A model generated the notes under the pieces. That model was not told the DNA's origin. It saw nothing but the letters and a program-made list of their open reading frames with translations, and searched no databases. Of a DNA stretch of 64,000 nt, positions 17,175-25,291 are shown piece after piece (position 1 is the first letter of the stretch; the number at the start of each line of letters is the position of its first letter). The position numbers were made by a program, and so were the translations under genes. Location: NCBI GenBank assembly GCA_001566965.1, contig LSNW01000032.1:62001-126000 (forward strand), given 5' to 3'. Origin of the DNA: Methylothermaceae bacteria B42 (GTDB taxonomy: Bacteria; Pseudomonadota; Gammaproteobacteria; Methylococcales; Methylothermaceae).

Positions 17175-17745
17175 GTGACAGTAAAAGTTTGGCAGCTCCG
17201 GGAGTCCATCGGAAAAACGCTCAGTTGTGAGCTGCCAAGCACACGACAAAGGAGAATCTGATTGGGGGTACAAGAGTTTAAGCCACTTCAGATGGAAGTA
17301 TAAGTATCGGTAGCGTTCATTACAAAATGACGAAGGAAGACGTTATCGACCGATTGAGGAGGCTTTTGGGAGAATTGTTTCACCGGTTGGCTGCGTAGAA
17401 GGAGAGCCGGATAAAAGCAGGGCATTTGATGATGGATCATGTGCATATGCTGATCAGTATACCGCCCACAAGTATGCGGTCTCGCAGGTGGGGTATATCG
17501 AGGGCAAGAGTGCAATCCCCGTGGCCAGGGTCTACGGAAAGCGCAAAAGGAACTTCGTAGGACAGCATTTTTGGCGCCGGGGGTTATTTTGTTTCCACGG
17601 AGGGTAGAGACGAGGAGTTGATCTGGGAGTATATTCAAGTATCAAGAGCAGGAAGACAAACGACTGGGATGAAAGTTGTTCAGTTGATAGTCGCCTTCAG
17701 GCGTCTCTTGAAACTGCCGCCTTGAGCGGCTCACAAAATTAAAGC
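17175..17745 (+). pseudogene. Degenerate IS200/IS605-type element (tnpA remnant)
   Basis: The left end has a subterminal hairpin, TTTGGCAGCTC (17189-17199) against GAGCTGCCAA (17230-17239). Across shifting plus frames one reads MMDHVHMLISIPP near 17431 (the HUH His-x-His of IS200 transposases), GISRARVQSPWPG, FWRRGLF-like residues, then VVQLIVAFRRLLKLPP near 17671. Stops and frame changes destroy the gene. The end resembles the IS200 tail (FRRLLKLPPLSGSQ) and abuts the right junction repeat. Residual identity is to the Y1-transposase family; no functional transposase is left. Confidence 0.7.
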
Positions 17746-17765
17746 CCCCGGTTTTGCTGGGAGGA

Positions 17766-17999
17766 TACTTACTGGGTATTGCATCGCTTTTCACGGCTCT
17801 GGTACCGACACTGACCGTCTTGATTCTAGCTTGTTCCTCTCCCGGTGGGCTATCCGGCAATTGGCTTTGGCATTTCCACGATAAAGCTGCCTTCCTTGGC
17901 AAAAGTCAGGTTTTCGCCCAAGCCCCGGATTTCCACGGAAAGCTGCCAGCCTTTCCTGCTCTTTTCTATTCGGTAGAGGTGATAGCGGGCCCGGTAGCC
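17766..17999. repeat. Direct repeat of the lptG/cpdA junction, right copy
   Basis: Second copy of the 13003-13236 sequence in the same orientation. Its left part (17766-17862) is a decayed 3' end of lptG, still reading LLGIASLFTALVPTLTVLIL on the plus strand before a frameshift. Its right part is the true 3' end of the cpdA-like gene. The equal length of both copies suggests one duplication event, followed by loss of constraint on the unused gene fragment in each copy. Confidence 0.9.
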
Positions 18000-18770
18000 G
18001 CGCTTGTGACCGATGGCCGAGGCGGAAGGGACGCCAATCATGGGAATATTGGTTTTATTGGGTCCTGGCAGCCAATGTAGTTGCCAAAGATGGGTATGGC
18101 CGTGGAGGATCAATTCACACCCGTATTGGCGCAGCAAGGTTTGAACCGGCTTGCTGTCGGTCAAGCGTTTTCTGGCTTTGATGGCTTCCGGGTGTGGCGG
18201 ATGGTGAATCAGGATAATTCGAAAAAGATTCTGCTTAGCGGTTGCTTCCAGCAAGGCCGTTAGCCTTTGAATTTGCTCTTCGCCTACCATTCCGGTTGCC
18301 AGGAAGGGCGCGCTGGGAACCGCCGAATTGATACCGATAAGAGCCACTGGCCCACGGCGGCGGAAAAAGGGAAAAGTGATTTCGGTGGCAGAATCGGAAG
18401 TCATGTAATTTTGCCAATAGGCTAAAGATTCGTGCCAGGCCAGGGGAATGTATGTATCGTGATTACCGGGAACGACGCTGATTTGATCGGGAGCACCCAA
18501 TCGTGTCAACCACTGAGCGGCCTGTTGGAATTCGCGATCCAGGCTGATTTGTGTGAGATCGCCGGTAATCGTGATATGATCCGGCTCCTGACGGTGAAGG
18601 TCGGCAATTAGAGCCGCTAAAACTTCAGGCCGGTGTTCATGGCGGCGCCTGAGTTGCCAGGAAAGATAACCCAGGATGCGTTTATTCAATAAAGATTGAG
18701 GTTGAACGCCTGTTAGTGGCGTTAAATGGGGATCGGTTAAATGGGCGAGCGTAAAGTTTTCTTGTGGCAT
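17850..18770 (-). CDS. CpdA-like metallophosphoesterase
   Basis: 306 residues of the calcineurin-like phosphoesterase superfamily. The metal motifs are in order: HLTDPHL (residues ~9-15), ITGDLTQ, VVPGNHDTYIPL, ILIHHPPHP and ILHGHTHLWQ. This is the class III cyclic-nucleotide phosphodiesterase type (CpdA), but substrate cannot be read from sequence and 3',5'-cAMP is only one possibility. The start ATG 18770 overlaps the ATG of the plus-strand neighbour (CATG). Its 3' end is duplicated at 13088-13236. Confidence 0.85.
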   Translation of the reverse strand: MPQENFTLAHLTDPHLTPLTGVQPQSLLNKRILGYLSWQLRRRHEHRPEVLAALIADLHRQEPDHITITGDLTQISLDREFQQAAQWLTRLGAPDQISVVPGNHDTYIPLAWHESLAYWQNYMTSDSATEITFPFFRRRGPVALIGINSAVPSAPFLATGMVGEEQIQRLTALLEATAKQNLFRIILIHHPPHPEAIKARKRLTDSKPVQTLLRQYGCELILHGHTHLWQLHWLPGPNKTNIPMIGVPSASAIGHKRGYRARYHLYRIEKSRKGWQLSVEIRGLGENLTFAKEGSFIVEMPKPIAG

Positions 18771-19752
18771 GACAACATTTGTTAGCGGAGAATCATTATT
18801 GAAATGGATGGAAAAGACCATCACCCAGCCATTTCCAGAACCAGTGCAATCTCTGGTGGAAGCCATCCGGAGAAGTTACGGCGAGCATGTCGTGGCAGTG
18901 CTGATGTATGGTTCGTGTTTGCGTAGCGGCGATCCCTTCGATGGCCTGGTGGATCTATACGTTTTGGTGGACGATTATAACAAGGCGTATCGCAAACGCT
19001 GGCTATCCTGGGCAAACCGGCTTTTGCCGCCCAATGTGTTTTATTTGGAAGCAAATTACCAGGGCCGTACCCTGCGGGCCAAATATGCGGTAATCACGGC
19101 GAAAGATTTCGAGCGGGGGATGAGGTGGTTTCACTCCTATTTGTGGGGGCGTTTTTCCCAACCGTGTCTTATTCTTCATATCGGCGAATTGGATAAAGTA
19201 GACGCTGTTTTGCCGAAGGCAGAACAGTCAATTCCTCAATGGGTTGCCAAGGTCCTGATTAAAGCCGCTGCCACTTTTGTCACCAACACGGTGCCCATGT
19301 TGCCGCCCTGTTTTGATGTTCGTACTTTGTGGACGACGGGATTACAGTTGAGTTATGGTGCTGAGCTGCGGGCGGAAATGGGGGAAAGCCGGGCGAACCA
19401 GTTGTTTGACTATGCCAAAAATTACTACCAAACTTTGACACCGTTTTTAATCCAGCAATTGCCTTACGCCAAGAAAAAGGAAACCGAATCCTATTGTCTA
19501 GAAATCCCGGAAACAAAGCGGCTTAGATGCCGAATTCTTTGGAAGGTGAGGCGCTTGCAAGGCAAGATTCTATCATTGTTGAGACTTATCAAAGCGCTGT
19601 TCACTTTCCAGGGAGGGGTGGACTATATAATCTGGAAACTAGAACGCCATTCGGGGAGAACGATCGAGGTCCCCCCCAAAGTACGCCGACATCCCTTGGT
19701 TTTTGGCTGGGTGATGCTTTGGCGATTATATCGGCAAGGAATATTTAGGTAG
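18769..19752 (+). CDS. Tam41/Mmp37-like phosphatidate cytidylyltransferase
   Basis: 327 residues. The N-terminal half has a nucleotidyltransferase-like block, LMYGSCLRS followed by GLVDLYVLVDD (GS, then D-x-Y-x-x-x-D). The middle has the order YQGRTLRAKYAVI, then FHSYLWGRFSQP, then LSYGAELRAEMGE. This resembles mitochondrial Tam41, which makes CDP-diacylglycerol from phosphatidate and CTP. Family placement is from memory of pattern. A basic C-terminus with one hydrophobic stretch could bind membrane. The start may be ATG 18769, or TTG 18799, which has GGAG eight bases upstream. Confidence 0.65.
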   Translation: MTTFVSGESLLKWMEKTITQPFPEPVQSLVEAIRRSYGEHVVAVLMYGSCLRSGDPFDGLVDLYVLVDDYNKAYRKRWLSWANRLLPPNVFYLEANYQGRTLRAKYAVITAKDFERGMRWFHSYLWGRFSQPCLILHIGELDKVDAVLPKAEQSIPQWVAKVLIKAAATFVTNTVPMLPPCFDVRTLWTTGLQLSYGAELRAEMGESRANQLFDYAKNYYQTLTPFLIQQLPYAKKKETESYCLEIPETKRLRCRILWKVRRLQGKILSLLRLIKALFTFQGGVDYIIWKLERHSGRTIEVPPKVRRHPLVFGWVMLWRLYRQGIFR

Positions 19753-19821
19753 TTACTAAAGAGTAGCTATAACATTCTCGCATACGCATTCTTCAAACCA
19801 GTAACCAGTATCGAGAGTTTA

Positions 19822-20247
19822 TTATTCGTAAGCTTTTTGTGGGCGTTCAGAGCCTAATACTTTGGGAGTGTCTTTGGTTAATTGTTTGACCATATCCTCC
19901 CAGGATTGATATTTTGCAAATTGCTTATCTCCACTAGCGATTTTGGCGTTCACTTCCTGCCGCGCCAGTTCGATAACTTCTTCTGCGGTTTTGCCGTCCA
20001 CCGCATCCAAAAAGGCGTCTTCCCCCCCTTCTTCGGTTTTGAGTTTTTGCAGGGTGCCAAAAGCGATTTGAAATTCTAGTCGCTTGCTATCATCGCGAAG
20101 GTAGTTTTTGATGATTTTGGCGGAACGATAAGCATTTTGCAGGGAATTAGCATGAACCTTGCGGGTGCTGGAACAAGTTGCAGGCAAGAAAAACATTGCG
20201 GCAACGACAATCAGCACAATAATTCCGGCTTTGATTTTGGTGTCCAT
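19822..20247 (-). CDS. Small envelope protein of unknown function (lipoprotein-like)
   Basis: 141 residues with an N-terminal hydrophobic segment (residues 7-22) followed by LPATC, a poor lipobox because Thr precedes Cys. The rest is helical and charged, with DAVDGKTAEEVIELARQEVN and AKYQSWEDMVKQLTKD. I recall similar conserved hypothetical envelope proteins (a DUF6694-like pattern) but cannot name it firmly. The start codon ATG 20247 lies at the end of a perfect 12-bp inverted repeat (20246-20283). Monocistronic by position. Confidence 0.6.
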   Translation of the reverse strand: MDTKIKAGIIVLIVVAAMFFLPATCSSTRKVHANSLQNAYRSAKIIKNYLRDDSKRLEFQIAFGTLQKLKTEEGGEDAFLDAVDGKTAEEVIELARQEVNAKIASGDKQFAKYQSWEDMVKQLTKDTPKVLGSERPQKAYE

Positions 20248-20283
20248 AATTTGCAGGCGTTTGATTGAAAACCTGCAAATTAT
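20246..20283 (-). promoter_or_regulatory. Perfect inverted repeat over the start codon of the small envelope protein
   Basis: Arms ATAATTTGCAGG (20246-20257) and CCTGCAAATTAT (20272-20283) enclose a 14-base loop. In the minus-strand message the second arm ends within the AUG, and no Shine-Dalgarno sequence is seen elsewhere, so a hairpin would cover the initiation region. Alternatively it is a dimeric repressor site at the promoter. The remaining 20284-20550 holds only A+T-rich sequence that must include the promoter of the next plus-strand gene. Confidence 0.55.
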
Positions 20284-20550
20284 ACCTGATTTTGAGGTTA
20301 TGTCTGATAGTCTGTTTAAGCATTGGTTGATTTGGCTGGATTATTGAAGGCACAGGTGTTTAGTGCAGCCAGATTTAGAATGTTGGTTGAAGCTGCCTTT
20401 TAGGGACCACATTTTAGTTGCTGAACCAAAGAATTCCTGCAATAAAATTTTGGATTTGTTAAATTCCAACCAAAGCGTGATGTAGGTGGCTTAGCTGAAA
20501 ATTGTGAAACTGAAAAGCGGTATTATTTTGATTAAAAAAAGGAGCAACTT

Positions 20551-20946
20551 ATGGCGGAAGGCTTGACTGAGCAGCAATTGAACGAATTCACACGTTGCCT
20601 GAAGGAACGTTATTGGCAGCTTCGCCAAGAAATTCGTGATGAATTATTACGAACCGATGAAGAGCAATATATTGAATTGGCTGGGCGAGTTCATGACCCA
20701 GAAGAAGAAGCCGTGGCTGACTTGTTAGTGGATTTGAATCTTGCGTCAATCTCCAGGCATATTCAGGAGCTGCGTGAAATTGACGATGCGTTAATCCGAA
20801 TGGCCAAAGGTACTTATGGATTTTGCGTAGATTGTGATCAGCCAATCCGTCTGGAACGTTTGAAGGCAAGTCCCACGGCAAAACGCTGCATTACCTGTCA
20901 GGATCTTTACGAGAAAACCCATGGCGTCAATGCGCCATCAATCTAA
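20551..20946 (+). CDS. DksA/TraR-family C4 zinc finger protein
   Basis: 131 residues: an N-terminal helical part with EIRDELLRTDEEQY and a central coiled coil (HDPEEEAVADLLVDLNLA), then a C4 zinc finger, CVDCDQPI and CITCQDLYEK. Such proteins insert into the RNA polymerase secondary channel and alter promoter response, with or without ppGpp. It is shorter than DksA (~151). The DxxDxA tip motif is not obvious, so it is probably a DksA paralogue of the TraR/YbiI type. ATG 20551 follows AAAGGAGC. Confidence 0.88.
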   Translation: MAEGLTEQQLNEFTRCLKERYWQLRQEIRDELLRTDEEQYIELAGRVHDPEEEAVADLLVDLNLASISRHIQELREIDDALIRMAKGTYGFCVDCDQPIRLERLKASPTAKRCITCQDLYEKTHGVNAPSI

Positions 20947-21021
20947 AGATTATGCCAAAAAACGATGGGTGGCCGCCTTTGGGGAGCGGTGGCGGCCCCA
21001 TCAAAAAACCGGCTTCGGTAT

Positions 21022-21276
21022 TTAGATTCCGCAGGCCCCTATGGGGGATGAACCTGGAAGGCTTGCTTCACAAATTTTGGCTTGGGGCGAGAAATAACGT
21101 CTTTTGCCGAGCATCCATGGGCTACCAGCCAAAACATCTAAAATCAAGGCGGAGGCCGGATCCATTTTTTCCAGAAAATATTCTTCGGTAGCAAATTTTT
21201 GTCCAACCGGTAAATTGGCAAATTCCATGGATTCACACAATTGTACTTGGCGAAATTTTTCAAATCGTTCCCGCAT
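21022..21276 (-). CDS. Small conserved-looking protein of unknown function
   Basis: 84 residues starting MRERFEKFRQVQLCESMEFAN. AAGGAGCC stands nine bases ahead of ATG 21276, which is the main reason to accept it. The sequence has no signal peptide, membrane segment or motif that I recognise; a hydrophobic ASALILDVLAGSPWMLG stretch lies mid-chain. It converges on the DksA-like gene and diverges from glnE. It could be a spurious frame, but the strong ribosome-binding site and lack of any competing gene argue for translation. Confidence 0.5.
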   Translation of the reverse strand: MRERFEKFRQVQLCESMEFANLPVGQKFATEEYFLEKMDPASALILDVLAGSPWMLGKRRYFSPQAKICEASLPGSSPIGACGI

Positions 21277-21378
21277 TAGTCAGGCTCCTTAAATTTAACA
21301 TGTGAATTCTAGTAATAGTCTGTTTTTGCTTGAATTTCAGCCCCAATTTTGGAAAACGTGGCGGGGATCACAAGACCT

Positions 21379-24252
21379 ATGGCAAATTCATTGGAGAAAA
21401 GCGGTTTACCTGCACCATTACAGGCGGCAGTGGAGAAATCTTGGCAGCAATTTCTTGAGCGATTGGAAGCCGAGAATATCGGACAACTGCCCAATGATGT
21501 GAATCTACGGCAATCCTTGCCTTTAGTTTGGGCCGTCAGCTCGTTTGTGGTGAGCCAATGCCTTAGGCGCCCCAAGCTGTTGCTCGATTTGGTGGAAAGC
21601 GGGGATTTGTTTTCTCAGCAGCGGCGCGGCTGTTATCTCGCTGAATTGCAAACCCTGCTGCAAGCGGCGGAAGATGAAAAATCCCTTCACCAAATTTTAC
21701 GTCGTTTCCGCAATCGGGAGATGGTACGCATCGCCTGGCGCGACATTGCCGGCTGGGCGCCGTTGGAAGATGTTTTGTGCGACCTTTCCCTGTTGGTGGA
21801 GGCATGTATTCAAGCTTCTCTGGTGTGGCTTTTCGACAAGGCTTGTCTTCGTTACGGGGTGCCTGTGGGGCCTGATGGCTTACCGCAACTGCCGGTCATC
21901 ATAGGGATGGGCAAACTGGGAGCGTGGGAGCTTAATTTTTCTTCGGATATCGATCTGATTTTCGCGTTTGAACAGGATGGGGTGCTGGATGACAAACGCG
22001 GCACCTCCTATCAAGAATTTTATCTGCGTCTTTGCCGCGCCCTGGTCAAGGCGCTCAATGCTCAAACCGAAGATGGTTTTGTCTTCCGCGTGGATACCCG
22101 CTTGCGGCCCTTTGGGGAGAGCGGGCCGTTGGTCATGAGTTTTGAGGCCATGGATATTTATTACCAGTCCCAGGCACGGGATTGGGAGCGCTATGCCATG
22201 ATTAAAGCCCGCCCCGTGGCGGGAGATCTTGGTGCGGGGGAGCGCTGGATGGCAATGATCAAGCCCTTTGTCTATCGTCGTTATCTGGATTACCGGGCGC
22301 TGGCAGCATTGCGGGATTTAAAAAGCAAAATCATGCAAGAACTAAAACGCCGTGACCGAATGGAGGATATTAAGCTGGGCCCCGGTGGCATCCGGGAGAT
22401 CGAATTTATCGCCCAGGTCTTCCAGTTGATTCGCGGAGGCCAGGAACCGGCCTTGCAAGAGCGGCGGGTATTGGTGGTGCTGGCCCGTTTGGCGATGTTG
22501 GGGCAATTGCCCCAGGTTGATGCTAACAAACTGATCGATTTTTATCGTTTTTTGCGTCTGGTGGAAAACCGGCTCCAAGAATATGCCGATCAGCAGACCC
22601 AGCAGTTACCCGAGGACGAAGAAGGCAAAGAGCGTCTTGCGTACAGTTTGGGTTTTGAGAATTGGCCTGCTTTCTACGCCCATTTGCAAACCGTGCGCGA
22701 GCAAGTGCAGAGCATGTTTGAGCAGGTATTCGCCGGGCCTGAAACCGAGGATAAAGAGTCTCCGGCTAAGCTTGTCTGGCAGTTGGAAGGGGATGACGAG
22801 TCCTTGAAGCTGCAGCTGGAACATTTGGGATTTTCACAAGCAGCTCAGGTGCTCTCCCAGTTGAAGGTATTCCGCCAATCCCGCGTCATCCATGCATTGC
22901 CATCCCAGGCCGAGCAGGAGTTGGACAGGTTGATGCCCGCGGTGATTGAGTTGGCAGGACAGTGCGATAATTCAGAAGTCCTGTTGCAGCGGTTATTGAG
23001 CGTCATTGAAGCCATTGCCAGCCGTACGGCTTATCTTACTTTGCTGGCTGAAAACCCGGATGCCTTGGCGCAATTGGCCAAATTGGCGGCGGCAAGCCCC
23101 TGGATTGCCCATTTCCTGGCCCGTCAACCCATCTTGCTGGACGAGTTGCTCGATCCACGCACCCTATATGCGCCATTGACCCGCCAGGCGCTGGAAGAAG
23201 ACCTGGAGCGGCGTCTGTCGGCTGTGGATGACAAGGATGACGAGGGCCAGCTCAACGCCCTCAGACATTTCAAGCAATCACAGGTACTGCGGGTAGCGGC
23301 GGCGGATATTGTAGGCGCTATTCCTACCCGGATTGTGAGTGATTATTTGACCGATATCGCCGAGGTAGTGTTAAACAAAGCCGCCGAATTGGCATGGCGG
23401 CATCTGGCTAGAAAACATGGCCCGCCTCCGGGAGGAAACCCGCAACAGGTCAAAGATTTTGCCATGATTGGTTACGGCAAACTGGGCGGTATCGAACTTG
23501 GCTATGCTTCTGATTTGGATCTGGTGTTTTTATTCGATGGCGATCCCAGCGCTGAAACCACAGGTCCCAGGCCATTGCCACTGGCGCAGTTTTATATTCG
23601 CTTGGGACAGCGGGTGATTCATATTCTGACCACGCCTATGTTGTCTGGCATATTGTACGAAGTGGATATGCGTTTGCGTCCCAGCGGTAACGCCGGCCTG
23701 CTTGTGAGCAGCATGGCGGCTTTTGCCCGCTATCAACGGGAATCGGCTTGGGTCTGGGAGCATCAGGCGCTGGTGCGGGCCAGGTGGGTTGCCGGGAATA
23801 AAACATTGGCGCCAACTTTTGCCCAGATTCGCATGGATATTCTGTGTTTGGAGCGGCATCCCGAGCATCTGCGCCAGGAAGTGGTGAAAATGCGCCGGAA
23901 AATGCGCGACCATCTGGACAAATCCGACTCGTCCCATTTTGATTTGAAGCAAGGGGCCGGCGGTATGGTGGATATCGAGTTTATAGTACAATTTGGCTGT
24001 TTGCTGCATGCAAAATTGGATCGCGAGGCTTTCCAATTTACGGATAACCTGCGTTTGCTGGATGCCTTGGCCAAAGTGAAATGGTTAACGGAGAAAGAAG
24101 CCGCCTTTTTGCAGGAAACCTACCTGTATTATCGGGAGCGGGGTCATCGCTTGGCGCTTCAAGAATGCGAAACCCTGGTGCCGGCAAATGAGTTTCAGCA
24201 GCAGCGGGCGGGTGTCAAAGAGATTTGGCAACGCTTAGTTGGCGAGTTTTGA
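21379..24252 (+). CDS. glnE: Glutamine synthetase adenylyltransferase/adenylyl-removing enzyme
   Basis: Bifunctional control enzyme that adenylylates glutamine synthetase when nitrogen is rich and removes AMP when poor, directed by PII. About 957 residues with two nucleotidyltransferase domains. The N-terminal adenylyl-removase has GMGKLGAWELNFSSDIDLIF, and the C-terminal transferase has GYGKLGGIELGYASDLDLVF. Each has LRPFGESGPL or LRPSGNAGLL and its own helical GlnE bundle. I choose ATG 21379; TTG 21349 and GTG 21358 are in frame upstream. ilvE follows closely, so the two may be co-transcribed. Confidence 0.96.
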   Translation: MANSLEKSGLPAPLQAAVEKSWQQFLERLEAENIGQLPNDVNLRQSLPLVWAVSSFVVSQCLRRPKLLLDLVESGDLFSQQRRGCYLAELQTLLQAAEDEKSLHQILRRFRNREMVRIAWRDIAGWAPLEDVLCDLSLLVEACIQASLVWLFDKACLRYGVPVGPDGLPQLPVIIGMGKLGAWELNFSSDIDLIFAFEQDGVLDDKRGTSYQEFYLRLCRALVKALNAQTEDGFVFRVDTRLRPFGESGPLVMSFEAMDIYYQSQARDWERYAMIKARPVAGDLGAGERWMAMIKPFVYRRYLDYRALAALRDLKSKIMQELKRRDRMEDIKLGPGGIREIEFIAQVFQLIRGGQEPALQERRVLVVLARLAMLGQLPQVDANKLIDFYRFLRLVENRLQEYADQQTQQLPEDEEGKERLAYSLGFENWPAFYAHLQTVREQVQSMFEQVFAGPETEDKESPAKLVWQLEGDDESLKLQLEHLGFSQAAQVLSQLKVFRQSRVIHALPSQAEQELDRLMPAVIELAGQCDNSEVLLQRLLSVIEAIASRTAYLTLLAENPDALAQLAKLAAASPWIAHFLARQPILLDELLDPRTLYAPLTRQALEEDLERRLSAVDDKDDEGQLNALRHFKQSQVLRVAAADIVGAIPTRIVSDYLTDIAEVVLNKAAELAWRHLARKHGPPPGGNPQQVKDFAMIGYGKLGGIELGYASDLDLVFLFDGDPSAETTGPRPLPLAQFYIRLGQRVIHILTTPMLSGILYEVDMRLRPSGNAGLLVSSMAAFARYQRESAWVWEHQALVRARWVAGNKTLAPTFAQIRMDILCLERHPEHLRQEVVKMRRKMRDHLDKSDSSHFDLKQGAGGMVDIEFIVQFGCLLHAKLDREAFQFTDNLRLLDALAKVKWLTEKEAAFLQETYLYYRERGHRLALQECETLVPANEFQQQRAGVKEIWQRLVGEF

Positions 24253-24277
24253 ATTTTGATTGCGGAGAATTATCGGA

Positions 24278-25213
24278 ATGTCAACCTACGACAATGATGG
24301 AGAGATTTGGCTGGATGGGCAGTGGCTGCCCTGGCGGGAGGCCAAAGTCCACGTTTTGACCCACACCTTGCACTATGGCGGTGGCGTTTTCGAAGGGGTG
24401 CGGGCCTATTATGGCCAGCAAGGGACGGCGATTTTTCGCTTGCAAGACCACACCGAAAGATTGTTCCAGTCCGCCCATATCATCCGCATGAAAATCCCCT
24501 TTGACCGGGAAACCTTGAACCGGGTGCAATGCGAGGCGGTGGCCCGCAATCATCTCGACAGTGCCTATATCCGTCCCATGTGTTTTTATGGCGCGGAAGG
24601 GATGGGACTGCGGGCGGATAATTTAAGGGTCCACGTGATGGTGGCAGCCTGGGAATGGGGGGCCTATTTGGGGGCGGAGAGCTTGAAACAAGGCATCCGG
24701 ATCCGTACTTCCTCCTTTACCCGCAATCATGTCAACAGCTTGATGTGCAAGGCCAAGGTCAATGGTAATTACGTTAATTCCATTCTCGCCCTCCAGGAGG
24801 CATTGGATACCGGGTACGATGAGGCGCTGCTATTGGATCATGAAGGCTACGTGGCGGAAGGCAGTGGCGAGAACATTTTTATCATTCGCCGCGGCAAGTT
24901 GTACACCCCGGATTTAACCTCTGTTCTCGAAGGGATCACCCGTGATACGGTGATGGTGATTGCCGAGGAAATGGGCCTGGAAGTGATTGAAAAACGGATT
25001 ACCCGGGATGAGGTTTATACTGCAGATGAAGCCTTTTTTACCGGGACCGCCGCGGAAATTACCCCCATCCGGGAGTTGGATGGACGCCAAATCGGTTGCG
25101 GCAGCCGGGGACCCATTACAGAAAAGCTGCAAGCGCTATACTTTGATTATGTCCATGGCCGCCGCAGTGAACATCTGGACTGGCTGGCGCCGGTTGAAAA
25201 ATTCCGGGAATAA
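24278..25213 (+). CDS. ilvE: Branched-chain amino acid aminotransferase
   Basis: Reversible transamination of leucine, isoleucine and valine with 2-oxoglutarate, PLP-dependent. 311 residues, class IV fold: HYGGGVFEGVRAY, IRPMCFYG, and SLMCKAKVNGNYVNSILAL with the PLP Lys in this segment. Also GEGSGENIF-like EGSGENIFIIRRGKLYTP and FFTGTAAEITPIRELDGR. ATG 24278 is taken over a TTG six codons earlier. It lies 25 bases after glnE; this pairing is seen in other gammaproteobacteria. Confidence 0.95.
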   Translation: MSTYDNDGEIWLDGQWLPWREAKVHVLTHTLHYGGGVFEGVRAYYGQQGTAIFRLQDHTERLFQSAHIIRMKIPFDRETLNRVQCEAVARNHLDSAYIRPMCFYGAEGMGLRADNLRVHVMVAAWEWGAYLGAESLKQGIRIRTSSFTRNHVNSLMCKAKVNGNYVNSILALQEALDTGYDEALLLDHEGYVAEGSGENIFIIRRGKLYTPDLTSVLEGITRDTVMVIAEEMGLEVIEKRITRDEVYTADEAFFTGTAAEITPIRELDGRQIGCGSRGPITEKLQALYFDYVHGRRSEHLDWLAPVEKFRE

Positions 25214-25291
25214 TTTGCTTGCTCGATTAGCGGGCGTTTCAATCCATTGCCGGGCAATTTGCAACTTCTATGATGTTGGGAGGTCAGGGAT

